Below are positions 32,682 through 40,430 of a stretch of DNA of 64,000 nt, one piece after another. The DNA comes from Mycolicibacterium flavescens (GTDB taxonomy: Bacteria > Actinomycetota > Actinomycetes > Mycobacteriales > Mycobacteriaceae): positions 62,001-126,000 of the forward strand of contig NZ_MIHA01000010.1 in the NCBI RefSeq assembly GCF_001722335.1. Direction: 5' to 3'. Position 1 is the stretch's first letter. Each line of letters starts with the position of its first letter. Under the pieces are notes generated by a model. It saw only the letters and a program-made list of their open reading frames with translations, had not been told where the DNA came from and ran no database searches. A program made the translations under genes and the position numbers.

Positions 32682-33829
32682 GAGGCTCGAGGGAAGTTGT
32701 ACAGCTTGCGCGTGTTCAACTCGACCATCTGGTGCACCTCGTCGTCGGGGACGTTCTCGAATGCCTTGGCGGCGCGCTCGCGGCTCTGCGGCCAGTACGA
32801 GTCCGAGTGCGGGTAGTCGCACTCCCAGGTGATGTTCTCGATGCCGATCTTGTCGCGGGCCTCGACACCGAAGTCGTCCTCGATGAAGCAGCCGTGAAAG
32901 TGCTTGCGGAACAGGTCGCTCGGCAGCACTTCCTGGTTGATGTTCTGGTAGAAGCGGTGCTTGCGCCAGACGCTGTCGCAGCGTTCGAGGATGTAGGGGA
33001 TCCAGCCGATCCCGCCTTCGGACAGCCCGATCTTGAGCTTCGGGTGCTTATGCAGGGCGGGGGAGAACAGCCAGTCGGTCAGCGCGCCCATGCTGATCGT
33101 GCCCATCAGCACGATGAACACCGCGAACGGGGCGTCCGAGGCGATCGGCGGCGGGAACCCGCCGGAACCGAAGTGCTGGGCCAGCACCAGATCGGTTTCT
33201 TCGAACGCCGACCACAGCGGATCCCAGTGGTCGCTGTGCAGGGACGGCAGTCCGAGGCGGTCAGGCAGATCGGGGAAGGTTACGCATTTCGAGCCCTTCG
33301 CGGCGACGCGGTGAAGCTCTTTGATGCTGGCGTCGAGATCCCAGAACGGCAACATGGAAACCGGCACGAACCGGTCCGGGGCGGTCGCGGCCCACTCGTC
33401 GAGGTGGAAGTCGTTCCAGGCCTGCGAGCACAGCAGCGCCAGTTCCTTGTCCTCGCCTTCGGCGAACACCGCGCCGGCGAAGCGGGGGAACGACGGGAAG
33501 CACGTCATCGCCTGCACCCCGTCGATGTCCATGTCGGCCACGCGAGCCTTGGGGTCGTAGCAGCCGGGAATCATGTCGTCGTAGCGCACCGGTTCGATGC
33601 CGTACTCCTCGGGCTTCTTGCCGGCCACCGCGTTGAGCCCGATGTAGGGGTAGATGCGGCCTTCGTACTGCCACACCTGGCACATCTGCCCGTTGTCGGG
33701 GCGCTCCCACTCGATGATCTTGGGACCGGCCTCCAGGTACTTCTGCGGCAGCCGGTCACTCCAGACCTTCGGATGCTCGATCAGGTGATCATCGACAGAG
33801 ATCAGCTGCATGTGGGGCTGCAGTGGCAC
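32678..33829 (-). CDS. Amidohydrolase-2 family hydrolase (paralogue B)
   Basis: A 383-residue hydrolase, GTG start behind AAGGAG. Seen: ISVDDHLIEHPKVWSDRLP, YDPKARVADMDIDGVQAMTCFPSFPRFAG, LHSDHWDPLWSAF, AQHFGSG, LSEGGIGWIPYILERCDSVW and CDYPHSDSYWPQS. It follows the same order as the protein at 26764, indicating a duplication. First gene of a three-gene operon with the small helical protein and the epimerase-like gene; a TGTGAGT-CT-ACTCACA palindrome lies 53 bp upstream. Confidence 0.9.
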   Translation of the reverse strand: MPLQPHMQLISVDDHLIEHPKVWSDRLPQKYLEAGPKIIEWERPDNGQMCQVWQYEGRIYPYIGLNAVAGKKPEEYGIEPVRYDDMIPGCYDPKARVADMDIDGVQAMTCFPSFPRFAGAVFAEGEDKELALLCSQAWNDFHLDEWAATAPDRFVPVSMLPFWDLDASIKELHRVAAKGSKCVTFPDLPDRLGLPSLHSDHWDPLWSAFEETDLVLAQHFGSGGFPPPIASDAPFAVFIVLMGTISMGALTDWLFSPALHKHPKLKIGLSEGGIGWIPYILERCDSVWRKHRFYQNINQEVLPSDLFRKHFHGCFIEDDFGVEARDKIGIENITWECDYPHSDSYWPQSRERAAKAFENVPDDEVHQMVELNTRKLYNFPRAS

Positions 33830-33881
33830 AGTGGCTCCTTCGTGGGGCTAAATAGAAAAACATATACCCATTTCTCTCGCA

Positions 33882-33897
33882 TGTGAGTCTACTCACA
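33882..33897. promoter_or_regulatory. Palindrome TGTGAGT-N2-ACTCACA
   Basis: Seven-base perfect arms around two bases, 53 bp upstream of the amidohydrolase (B) GTG. AT-rich CATATA lies between the palindrome and the gene and may be the promoter. Candidate operator for this operon; no similar site is clear at the paralogue's promoter. Confidence 0.55.
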
Positions 33898-33921
33898 GCG
33901 CAAACGTCCGACAAGTACCGG

Positions 33922-34050
33922 TTACGGCTTCGTCCCGGCCGGGCGGCGTGCCCGGGAACCGGTGCGGCGTGGGCGGGTCACGCCGCTCGGTGGGACCTCC
34001 GGGTCGATTGCCTTCAGGCAGAACGAAACAAGGTAGTCCACCTCGCCGGC
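33922..34050 (-). pseudogene. Possible C-terminal relic of a TetR regulator
   Basis: On the minus strand the frame reads AGEVDYLVSFCLKAIDPEVPP and runs to a stop at 33922. The hydrophobic VDxLVxFCLKAI pattern resembles the last helix of TetR-type regulators. Nothing upstream of it in the frame looks like a regulator. Tentative; the short length makes chance similarity possible. Confidence 0.3.
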
Positions 34051-34060
34051 GGTGGGCTGC

Positions 34061-34149
34061 GTGGCGCGATGCTCTACCTGTGCTCGGAGGACGGGCGCTA
34101 CGTCACCGGCATCACGCTGCCGGTCGATGCGGGGCTGGTGGCGAGGTGA
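34061..34149 (+). pseudogene. C-terminal relic of an SDR
   Basis: The last about 28 residues of an SDR are intact: AMLYLCSEDGRYVTG followed by ITLPVDAGLVAR-stop, the standard final helix and G-x-x-x-x-VDxG tail. No Rossmann start or YxxxK core precedes it. Its stop overlaps the GTG of the VOC gene, as expected if the original SDR was translationally coupled to it. The 5' part has been deleted. Confidence 0.7.
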
Positions 34150-34628
34150 CCGCCCTTCGAGCATCAGACCTCTACCACACCGGGATCGTTGTCGCCGACC
34201 TCGACGCGGCGATGGAACGGCTTTCCGCCGTCGCCGGCTACCAGTGGACGACACCGATGGCGTTCAGTCTTCCCGTTCGCATCGGAGACCACGACCGGAC
34301 AGTGGATTTCCGGTTCGCGTACTCACTGCAGGCGCCGCGGCTGGAACTGGTGCAGGAGATTCCCGACTCGATCTGGACGCCCGCGCCCCGCAACGCCGCG
34401 CATCACCTCGGCTATTTCGTTGACGACGTGGCTGCGGTGTCCGGTCGGTTGACCGAGGCGGGGTTCGCGCGCGAGGCCTGTGCACTGGGCGACGACGGCT
34501 CGCCGGCGGCATTCGCGTATCACGTTGACTCGGCGGGTATCCGGATCGAAATTGTCGAGCGTTCGCTGTTCGGCGACTTCGAGGAGTTCCTGAACCAAAG
34601 CGGCAAACATTTATCTGATTCGCGCTAG
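34146..34628 (+). CDS. VOC / glyoxalase-fold protein
   Basis: A 160-residue VOC protein; GTG 34146 overlaps the SDR relic stop (GTGA). Seen: LYHTGIVVADLDAAMERL, RLELVQEIP, AAHHLGYFVDDVAAVS and GIRIEIVER. Candidate metal ligands are the His of LYHTG, Glu of LELVQE, His of AAHHLG and Glu of RIEIVE, resembling methylmalonyl-CoA epimerase-type members. It may epimerise a branched acyl-CoA; the role is not established. The loss of its upstream coupled SDR may affect its expression. Confidence 0.82.
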   Translation: MTALRASDLYHTGIVVADLDAAMERLSAVAGYQWTTPMAFSLPVRIGDHDRTVDFRFAYSLQAPRLELVQEIPDSIWTPAPRNAAHHLGYFVDDVAAVSGRLTEAGFAREACALGDDGSPAAFAYHVDSAGIRIEIVERSLFGDFEEFLNQSGKHLSDSR

Positions 34629-34659
34629 GGTGAGGTCGTCCGACGACCAAAGGCTTGCG

Positions 34660-35469
34660 ATGAGTTTCGATTTGACCGGAAAGCGTGCTCTCGTCACCGG
34701 CAGCAGTTCGGGTATCGGCGCGGGAATCGCCTCGTTACTGGCCGACGAGGGCGCATCGGTGGTGGTGCACGGGCGCAACGCAGACCGGGCCGAATCGGTG
34801 GCCGACCGGATCCGGGCTCGTGGCGCCAAGGCGGCTACCGCGATCGGCGATCTGGCCACCGAGGACGGCGCGGCGCAGGTCGCCGAGGCTGCGGCGAATG
34901 CGTTCGGCGGCGTCGACATCCTGGTCAACAATGCCGGCGGCGCCTCGGAGACCAACGTCCAGTCGTGGTTCAAACTGCCGGTGTCCGAGTGGGGCGTGAC
35001 CTACCAACGCAACGTCATGTCCGCCGGATATCTGATCCATGCGCTGGTGCCCGGAATGAAGGAGAACGGGTGGGGACGCATCGTGCAGATCGCGTCCGCG
35101 GCAGGCATAATCCCGACCTCCGGCCAGCCGGACTATGGGCCGTCCAAGGCCGCGATGATCAACATGTCGATGGGGCTGTCGAAAGCGCTGGCAGGAACCG
35201 GAATCACGGTGAACACGGTGATGCCGGGCATGATCATGACCGAGGGGCTCAAGGACTTCCTGCGGACCTTTGCCGAGCGGCGTGGCTGGGGCGACGACAT
35301 CGACAAGGCCGCCGAATACGTGCTCAAGGGCACCGGACAGACCGTGCACCGAATCGGGCAGATCAGCGACGTCGCCTATGCCGTCGCCTTCCTGGTGAGC
35401 CCGCGAGCCGACTTCTTCAACGGCATCAACCTCCACCTCGACGGTGGCGCTACCCAATCGATCTACTGA
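34660..35469 (+). CDS. SDR oxidoreductase
   Basis: A 269-residue SDR from ATG 34660 (MSFDLTGKRALVTGSSSGIG); an upstream in-frame GTG at 34630 seems less likely. Seen: VDILVNNAGGAS, VQIASAAGIIPTSGQPDYGPSKAAM with catalytic Ser, Tyr and Lys, and the tail FFNGINLHLDGG. It resembles 3-oxoacyl reductase-like SDRs. It is followed after one base by the LLM gene, so both are likely co-transcribed with the VOC gene. Confidence 0.9.
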   Translation: MSFDLTGKRALVTGSSSGIGAGIASLLADEGASVVVHGRNADRAESVADRIRARGAKAATAIGDLATEDGAAQVAEAAANAFGGVDILVNNAGGASETNVQSWFKLPVSEWGVTYQRNVMSAGYLIHALVPGMKENGWGRIVQIASAAGIIPTSGQPDYGPSKAAMINMSMGLSKALAGTGITVNTVMPGMIMTEGLKDFLRTFAERRGWGDDIDKAAEYVLKGTGQTVHRIGQISDVAYAVAFLVSPRADFFNGINLHLDGGATQSIY

Positions 35470-35470
35470 C

Positions 35471-36394
35471 GTGAAGTTCACCCTCGAGTATCCGAGCGAC
35501 GTTCCCACCGCCACCCCCGAGCTCCGCGAGCCTGGTGTCATGCGTTCGCTGGCGGTGCACGCCGAGGCGGTCGGATTCGACGCCATTGCGCTCGCCGATC
35601 ACCCTGCGCCGTCGGCGAAGTGGCGTAGTGCAGGTGGTCACAACACGTTCGACCCGGCGGTGGCGCTGGCCTTCTTCGCGGGAGCGACAACCGCGGTCCG
35701 GTTGATGACGCACCTGTGGGTGCTGCCGTTCCGAAATCCGTACCTGACCGCCAAAACCCTGACCTCACTGGACGAGGTGTCCGGTGGGCGACTGATCGCC
35801 GGCGTCGGGGCCGGCTATCTGCGCTCGGAGTTCGCCGCACTCGGCGTGGATTTCGATGAGCGGGTGGCGCTTTTCGACGAGCACCTCGCGGCGCTGCGGT
35901 CGATCTGGCTGTATCCCGAACAACCGGTCACCGGAAGCACATTCGCGGCGCCCGGGGAACTGGCGGTCAGCGCACCAGTGCAGAAGCCGCATCCGCCGCT
36001 GTGGATCGGCGGCAACAGCCTGGCCACGCTGCGCCGCGTAGCCGAGCACGGCAGCGGATGGTGCCCGATGGTCAACCCCGCCGCCGTCGCCTCATCAGTA
36101 CGCACCACGGCGATCGAGACGGTCGACGATCTCGCGCGGGCGGTGGACAAGCTGCGGATGCTGCTCGCCGAGGCGGGCCGTAACCCCGCGGAGGTCGAGG
36201 TCCAGGTAGCGGTGCCCGCAGTCGATTTCGACGATACCGCCGCAGTCGGCGCGCTCGATGGATTCGTCTCAGCTGTCGGTGACGCGGGAGCCACCCGGAT
36301 CCTCGCGCACGTGGACGCCGCGTCGGCCTCGGCAGCAGAGACCTACATGACGCGCTTCGCCTCGCACTTCGGCATGATGGGCTCGCGAGTGTGA
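35471..36394 (+). CDS. LLM-class F420-dependent oxidoreductase
   Basis: A 307-residue TIM-barrel protein; GTG 35471 is one base after the SDR stop. Seen: FDAIALADHPAPSAKW, LMTHLWVLPFRNPYLTAKTLTSLDEVSGGRLIAGVGAGYLRSEFAALG, KPHPPLWIGGNSLATLRRVAEHGSGWCP. These match the luciferase-like F420 group. Its stop codon lies inside the left arm of a long hairpin shared with the convergent SnoaL gene. Confidence 0.9.
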   Translation: MKFTLEYPSDVPTATPELREPGVMRSLAVHAEAVGFDAIALADHPAPSAKWRSAGGHNTFDPAVALAFFAGATTAVRLMTHLWVLPFRNPYLTAKTLTSLDEVSGGRLIAGVGAGYLRSEFAALGVDFDERVALFDEHLAALRSIWLYPEQPVTGSTFAAPGELAVSAPVQKPHPPLWIGGNSLATLRRVAEHGSGWCPMVNPAAVASSVRTTAIETVDDLARAVDKLRMLLAEAGRNPAEVEVQVAVPAVDFDDTAAVGALDGFVSAVGDAGATRILAHVDAASASAAETYMTRFASHFGMMGSRV

Positions 36395-36444
36395 AGCCAG
36401 TGCGAAATCCGATGCGAGATTTCGCCGTGGTTTCACACTCGGCG
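36384..36444. terminator. Long hairpin overlapping both convergent stop codons
   Basis: Outer arms share CGAGTGTGAA (left) and TTTCACACTCGGCG (right). An inner stem GCGAAATC at 36402-36409 pairs with GATTTCGC at 36418-36425. The TGA stops of the LLM gene (36392-36394) and of the SnoaL gene (36433-36435) both lie in the arms. Same sequence family as the hairpins at 45241 and 46687; likely a bidirectional terminator. Confidence 0.7.
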
Positions 36445-36999
36445 TCCCCGCGGCAGCGCAGAGAGAAACGCGTACGACGGGTCGTCGCCGTCCATCCGCC
36501 CCTCGGCGAGGTTGCCGATCACCGGATCGTCACCGTGAGCCCTCAGAGGTGCCTTGAACTCGTGTGACCAGTCCGCGACGCACTTGCGGTGCGCGATCCG
36601 CCACTGCCCGTCGCGTCGGGCGTAGCGGTCGAGATACCGGCCACCGGTGACCAACACGTGCGCGACACCCTTGCGTTCGGCGCGGTGGTAGGCCACCAGG
36701 TACGCCTCGCCCTCGGCCGTGTCGGCGCCGGTGAGGCGGATCAGGTGGTTGGTGATGTTGTGCTGGGTCGCGGCCAGACCGGAGAACATCGCCTCGAGCG
36801 AGTCGAGGAACTCCCGGACTGTGTTGCTGGTGTTGAAGCCGTGTTCGTCGAGCGCGTCGTCGGTGTACAGCGCTGCGGCCAGCGCCAGATCCCCGCGGTC
36901 GACCGCGCGGCAGTACTGCTGGACGAGGTCACGGATCTCGTCTTTGGCGATCAGGTTTTCGAGGGCAGGGGGCTCTGAAGGCATGTCACGGGTGGGCAT
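36433..36999 (-). CDS. SnoaL-like / NTF2-fold protein
   Basis: A 188-residue protein from ATG 36999; ATG 36984 is an alternative that avoids overlap with the upstream gene. Seen: IRDLVQQYCRAVDRGDLALAAALYTDDALDEHG, AMFSGLAATQHNITNHLIRL, EGEAYLVAYHRAE and WRIAHRKCVADWS. These are typical of the SnoaL_4 group, which includes hydratases, isomerases and dehydratases acting on polycyclic or steroid-like molecules. Candidate acid-base pair Asp/His visible in the DRGD and TQHN segments. Last gene of the operon from 41578. Confidence 0.85.
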   Translation of the reverse strand: MPTRDMPSEPPALENLIAKDEIRDLVQQYCRAVDRGDLALAAALYTDDALDEHGFNTSNTVREFLDSLEAMFSGLAATQHNITNHLIRLTGADTAEGEAYLVAYHRAERKGVAHVLVTGGRYLDRYARRDGQWRIAHRKCVADWSHEFKAPLRAHGDDPVIGNLAEGRMDGDDPSYAFLSALPRGRRV

Positions 37000-38107
37000 G
37001 ACACAGTATGTCTGCCTTCGCCCCGAGTCGGTCCCAGTGCTCGGCGGGCTTACCGAACAGCACCTCGTCGGTGCGGGCTCGGCGCAGATACAGATGCGCT
37101 GAGTCCTCCCACGTGAAGCCGATGCCGCCGTGGATCTGCACGTTGGCGTGGGCGGCGTTGCGCAGCGACTCCGAACACACAGCCTTGGCCATGCTGGCCC
37201 GCCATGCCGACTCGTCGGTGTCGTCGACGGCTTCCAGTGCGGCCTGCGACGCCGACCGGGCCCACTCCAGGTCCAGCAGCATGTCGGCGCACTTGTGCTT
37301 GACGGCCTGGAAGCTGCCGATCGGCCGGTTGAACTGTTCGCGGGTGCGCGCGTAGTCGGTCGCGATCTCCAGCACGCGCTCGCACGCGCCGACCTGCTCG
37401 GCGGAGAGCACCGATATTGCGACGTCGACTGTGCGCGAGACCAATTCGGAGACCGGCGCCTCGGTGGGCAGGCGGGTCGCGTGCGCATCCGTGAACGTGA
37501 CGGTGGCCATCGGGCGTGTCCCGTCCAGCACGCGTTCCTCGACAATCGACACGCCTGGCGCGCCGGCGTCCACGGCATACACCGCAAGCTCACCGCCGGC
37601 GCTCGCGATTACCACCAGATCGTCAGCCGCGGCGCCGTGCAGTACGTGGCGCGCGACACCGGTCAGCGCGTCGCCATCAGCGGACACCGCCACGTTCTCG
37701 GGTCGCCACAGCCCGCCGTCATCGGTGAGGACCGCCGCGGCGGTGCGCTCACCCTCGATGAGCGCCGACAGCCGAGCGTCGGCGCCGTCGGTCTCCAGCA
37801 GCAACCCGGTTGCCAGCACCGCCGACGCGACGAACGGCACCGGGGCCAGGGACCGTCCGAGTTCATGGGCGACGACGGCCAGCGCCGAGGCGCCGTATCC
37901 CGCCCCGCCGAGTTCTTCCGGGAGGCCGATCGCGGTCACTCCGACCTGGGTACACAGCACCTTCCAGAGCTCGGCGTCGAAGCCTCGGTCCTGCTGGCGT
38001 CCGTCGTAGGCGACCGAACGCACCCGGTCCTCGGGGGAGAGCCGCTCGCAGGCCGCACGCACCGACTGGGCAAGCTGCTGGCGTTCGTCGACACTCAGCA
38101 CGGTCAC
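36986..38107 (-). CDS. Acyl-CoA dehydrogenase
   Basis: A 373-residue dehydrogenase; GTG 38107 follows CAGGAGG and overlaps the ligase stop. Seen: GVTAIGLPEELGGAGYGAS, YARTREQFNRPIGSFQAVKHKCADMLLDLE, and NVQIHGGIGFTWEDSAHLYLRRART. It lacks the FSEPGAGSD core and resembles the smaller alpha-type half of heteromeric FadE pairs (like FadE28-type) used on bulky substrates; no second subunit is adjacent. It follows the acyl-CoA ligase in the operon. Confidence 0.9.
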   Translation of the reverse strand: MTVLSVDERQQLAQSVRAACERLSPEDRVRSVAYDGRQQDRGFDAELWKVLCTQVGVTAIGLPEELGGAGYGASALAVVAHELGRSLAPVPFVASAVLATGLLLETDGADARLSALIEGERTAAAVLTDDGGLWRPENVAVSADGDALTGVARHVLHGAAADDLVVIASAGGELAVYAVDAGAPGVSIVEERVLDGTRPMATVTFTDAHATRLPTEAPVSELVSRTVDVAISVLSAEQVGACERVLEIATDYARTREQFNRPIGSFQAVKHKCADMLLDLEWARSASQAALEAVDDTDESAWRASMAKAVCSESLRNAAHANVQIHGGIGFTWEDSAHLYLRRARTDEVLFGKPAEHWDRLGAKADILCHAHP

Positions 38108-39588
38108 CGTGAACCTCCTGTGATCTGTTCTGCAAGCTCGTTTTTCGCGACCTTGCCGAGGCCGGTCAACGGGAACTCGTCGACGACCACCAGGCGCTCG
38201 GGCCACTTCTGTTTCATCAGCCCCCGCTGGTCGAGGAATTCGCACACCTCGCCGAGCGTGACCTCGCGGCGGCCCGGCGACCGGCGCACGACCGCGCATA
38301 CCATTTCGCCGCGCTCCGCATCGGGCTGGCCGATCACCGCGACCTCGTCGATCAGCGGGTGGGCCAGCAGTTCGTTCTCGATCTCATCGGGAGAGATGTT
38401 CTCGCCCTTACGGATGATCAGGTCCTTGATCCGACCGGTGATCACGATGCGTCCGTCGGGCCGCAGATGCCCGCGGTCGCCGGTTCGAAACCAGCCGTCG
38501 GGTGTCGTTACCTTCGACCACTGTTCGGCATCGAGATAGCCCGGTGTCAGGTTGGCGCCACACAGTTCGATCTCGCCGGTCGCCCCGATGCGGACGGATG
38601 TGCCCGGTATCGGCCGCCCGCAGCTGTGTGACTGCTGTTCAGTGGTGTCGGTGGCTTCGCTGACGCAGATCATGGGCGCCTCGGTCATGCCGTACGCATG
38701 CACGACGGGTACACCCATGTGCGTACGCACCTTCTGATGCAACTCGGGTGGGCACGGTGCGCCACCGCCGATCAACATGCGAAGCGTCGGGATGAGCGGT
38801 TCACTTTGTCCGGATGCCAGCTGCGCTGAGAGCAGCATCTGGTAGAACGCGGTGCTGCCCCCCGTGACCGTCACTCGGTGTTCGGCCAGCAGGTGAGGCA
38901 GTCGAGCGGCGTCGACCTTGGGCACCATCAGCACCGGCAGACCGGCTATCAGGGCGCAGGCCAGATACACCATTCCGCCGATGTGAGCGATCGGGAACGT
39001 GATGGTGCCGACCTCACGGGCGTGATCGCCTAGTCCGAGATGCGCCGTGAATCCGCGCGCCGCGGCGAGCAGGGTGGCGTCGGTGTGGCGGACGCCTTTG
39101 GGTTGCCCTGTGCTCCCGGAGGTGAAGTAGATCCAGTGTGCGTCGTCCGGCGATCGTGTGCCGGCCACCGCAATGTCGCCCGGAATGCGCTGCAGCACCT
39201 CGAGAAAGTCGTCGGGCAGTTCCACCACCGGGATGCCGGGCGGGGTGTTGGCCACGGTGGATTCGTCGACGATCAGCACGTCGGCCGTCGCGATCTCGAG
39301 GGCCGCCTGGACCTCGCGCTGCCGGTACAGATGCAACACCGGCGCCTGCACGGTCGCTGTGCGTGCCAGTGCCAGCATGAGCACCGCGGCCGCGCTGTGC
39401 GACGGCAGCTGCCACGCCACGGTCATACCGGGGCGGACCCCGCGGTCCGCAAGCCACCGCGTCGCCGCCGCCGAAAGCCGCGCCACCTCGGCCACGGTGA
39501 GCACTCGGCCGTCGACGTCGATCAGCAGTCCGTCACCCGGCCGGGTCGCCGCGGCGTCGTCGAGCAGTTCGGCGATGGTGCCCGTCAC
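38104..39588 (-). CDS. AMP-forming acyl-CoA synthetase
   Basis: A 494-residue adenylate-forming enzyme, GTG 39588 with upstream CAGGA, overlapping the hydrolase stop. Seen: P-loop YFTSGSTGQPKGVRHT, AYGMTEAPM, GWFRTGDRGHLRPDGRIVITGRIKDLIIRKGENISPDEIE, and the C-terminal catalytic Lys in PLTGLGKVAKNEL. It activates a carboxylic acid to its CoA thioester. Operon partner of the acyl-CoA dehydrogenase and thiolase-like genes. Confidence 0.92.
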   Translation of the reverse strand: MTGTIAELLDDAAATRPGDGLLIDVDGRVLTVAEVARLSAAATRWLADRGVRPGMTVAWQLPSHSAAAVLMLALARTATVQAPVLHLYRQREVQAALEIATADVLIVDESTVANTPPGIPVVELPDDFLEVLQRIPGDIAVAGTRSPDDAHWIYFTSGSTGQPKGVRHTDATLLAAARGFTAHLGLGDHAREVGTITFPIAHIGGMVYLACALIAGLPVLMVPKVDAARLPHLLAEHRVTVTGGSTAFYQMLLSAQLASGQSEPLIPTLRMLIGGGAPCPPELHQKVRTHMGVPVVHAYGMTEAPMICVSEATDTTEQQSHSCGRPIPGTSVRIGATGEIELCGANLTPGYLDAEQWSKVTTPDGWFRTGDRGHLRPDGRIVITGRIKDLIIRKGENISPDEIENELLAHPLIDEVAVIGQPDAERGEMVCAVVRRSPGRREVTLGEVCEFLDQRGLMKQKWPERLVVVDEFPLTGLGKVAKNELAEQITGGSR

Positions 39589-40430
39589 GATGGTCCTGCA
39601 ATGAATGCCGCGATGGCCGAGGCGGTTTCGGCGGGACGATCCAGCATGACGTAAGTCGAGCTGCCTTCGACGAGCCGCAGGGTCGCGTGAGGAAAGGCGC
39701 CGGCGAGGCGTTCGGCGTGGCTGACGGGGAACAGGTCGTCCTCGGTTCCCCACACCAGCAGCACCGGCTTGGACCACTTCTCGATGGCGGGGGCGGCGGC
39801 GGCAGTGTGGCGGGGGTTCAGTGCCGCGCTGAATCGGACGGCGTCACGGCGCACCTCGCCGGAGCGCAGGAAGCCGCCGAAGATCGCGGGATCACGTTCG
39901 GAGGCGATGCCGTTCTCGGTCACGGCCCGCTTGAAGAACGCCAGGCCCGGCGGTGTCGCCAGCGCCCGCAGCGCGAGGGCGCCGGCTGTTCCGCTGGCCC
40001 GGCACAGTTTGACCAGAGGTGCGAACGACTTCGGCGGGAAATGCTCGAAACTGTCGCAGTTGGTGAACACGAGCCGCGACACCCTCGACCAGTCCAGGCC
40101 GAGAATTCCCAAGGCGGACAACACAATTCCACCACCCGAGTCGTTGGCGACCAGCGTCACGTCACGCAGGTCCAGCTCGTCGAGCAGCGCGATGATCCGT
40201 CGTCCCGCCGCGACCACCCCGACATCGACGCCGTCGCCGACGGGCTGCCGCTGCGCGCCGAACGGCCACGTCGGCGCGATGCACCGGTGGTGTGGGGCCA
40301 GCGACGCGATGACGTCGTCCCACAGAGCGCCGGTGACGTAGGCACCGTGCACGAACACCACCGGGCTGCCCGCCCCGGTGTCCGTGTACTCGATCCTCGC
40401 GTCGTCGAGGACGACGGTCGCGGTGGTCAC
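39585..40430 (-). CDS. Alpha/beta hydrolase with Asp nucleophile and altered His site
   Basis: A 281-residue alpha/beta hydrolase, GTG start overlapping the thiolase-like stop. Seen: VVFVHGAYVTG oxyanion region and nucleophile elbow VANDSGGGI, where Asp replaces Ser as in epoxide hydrolases and dehalogenases. Acid residue candidate in WGTEDDLFP. The C-terminal GH motif that normally supplies the catalytic His reads EGSSTYVMLDRP, with no His. It may therefore be catalytically altered or use another residue. Confidence 0.8.
   Translation of the reverse strand: MTTATVVLDDARIEYTDTGAGSPVVFVHGAYVTGALWDDVIASLAPHHRCIAPTWPFGAQRQPVGDGVDVGVVAAGRRIIALLDELDLRDVTLVANDSGGGIVLSALGILGLDWSRVSRLVFTNCDSFEHFPPKSFAPLVKLCRASGTAGALALRALATPPGLAFFKRAVTENGIASERDPAIFGGFLRSGEVRRDAVRFSAALNPRHTAAAAPAIEKWSKPVLLVWGTEDDLFPVSHAERLAGAFPHATLRLVEGSSTYVMLDRPAETASAIAAFIAGPS

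Noticed and set aside
37130..38539. A 469-codon plus-strand frame over the acyl-CoA dehydrogenase and ligase genes
   Set aside because: No domain or ribosome site; it crosses two genes with strong motifs on the other strand.
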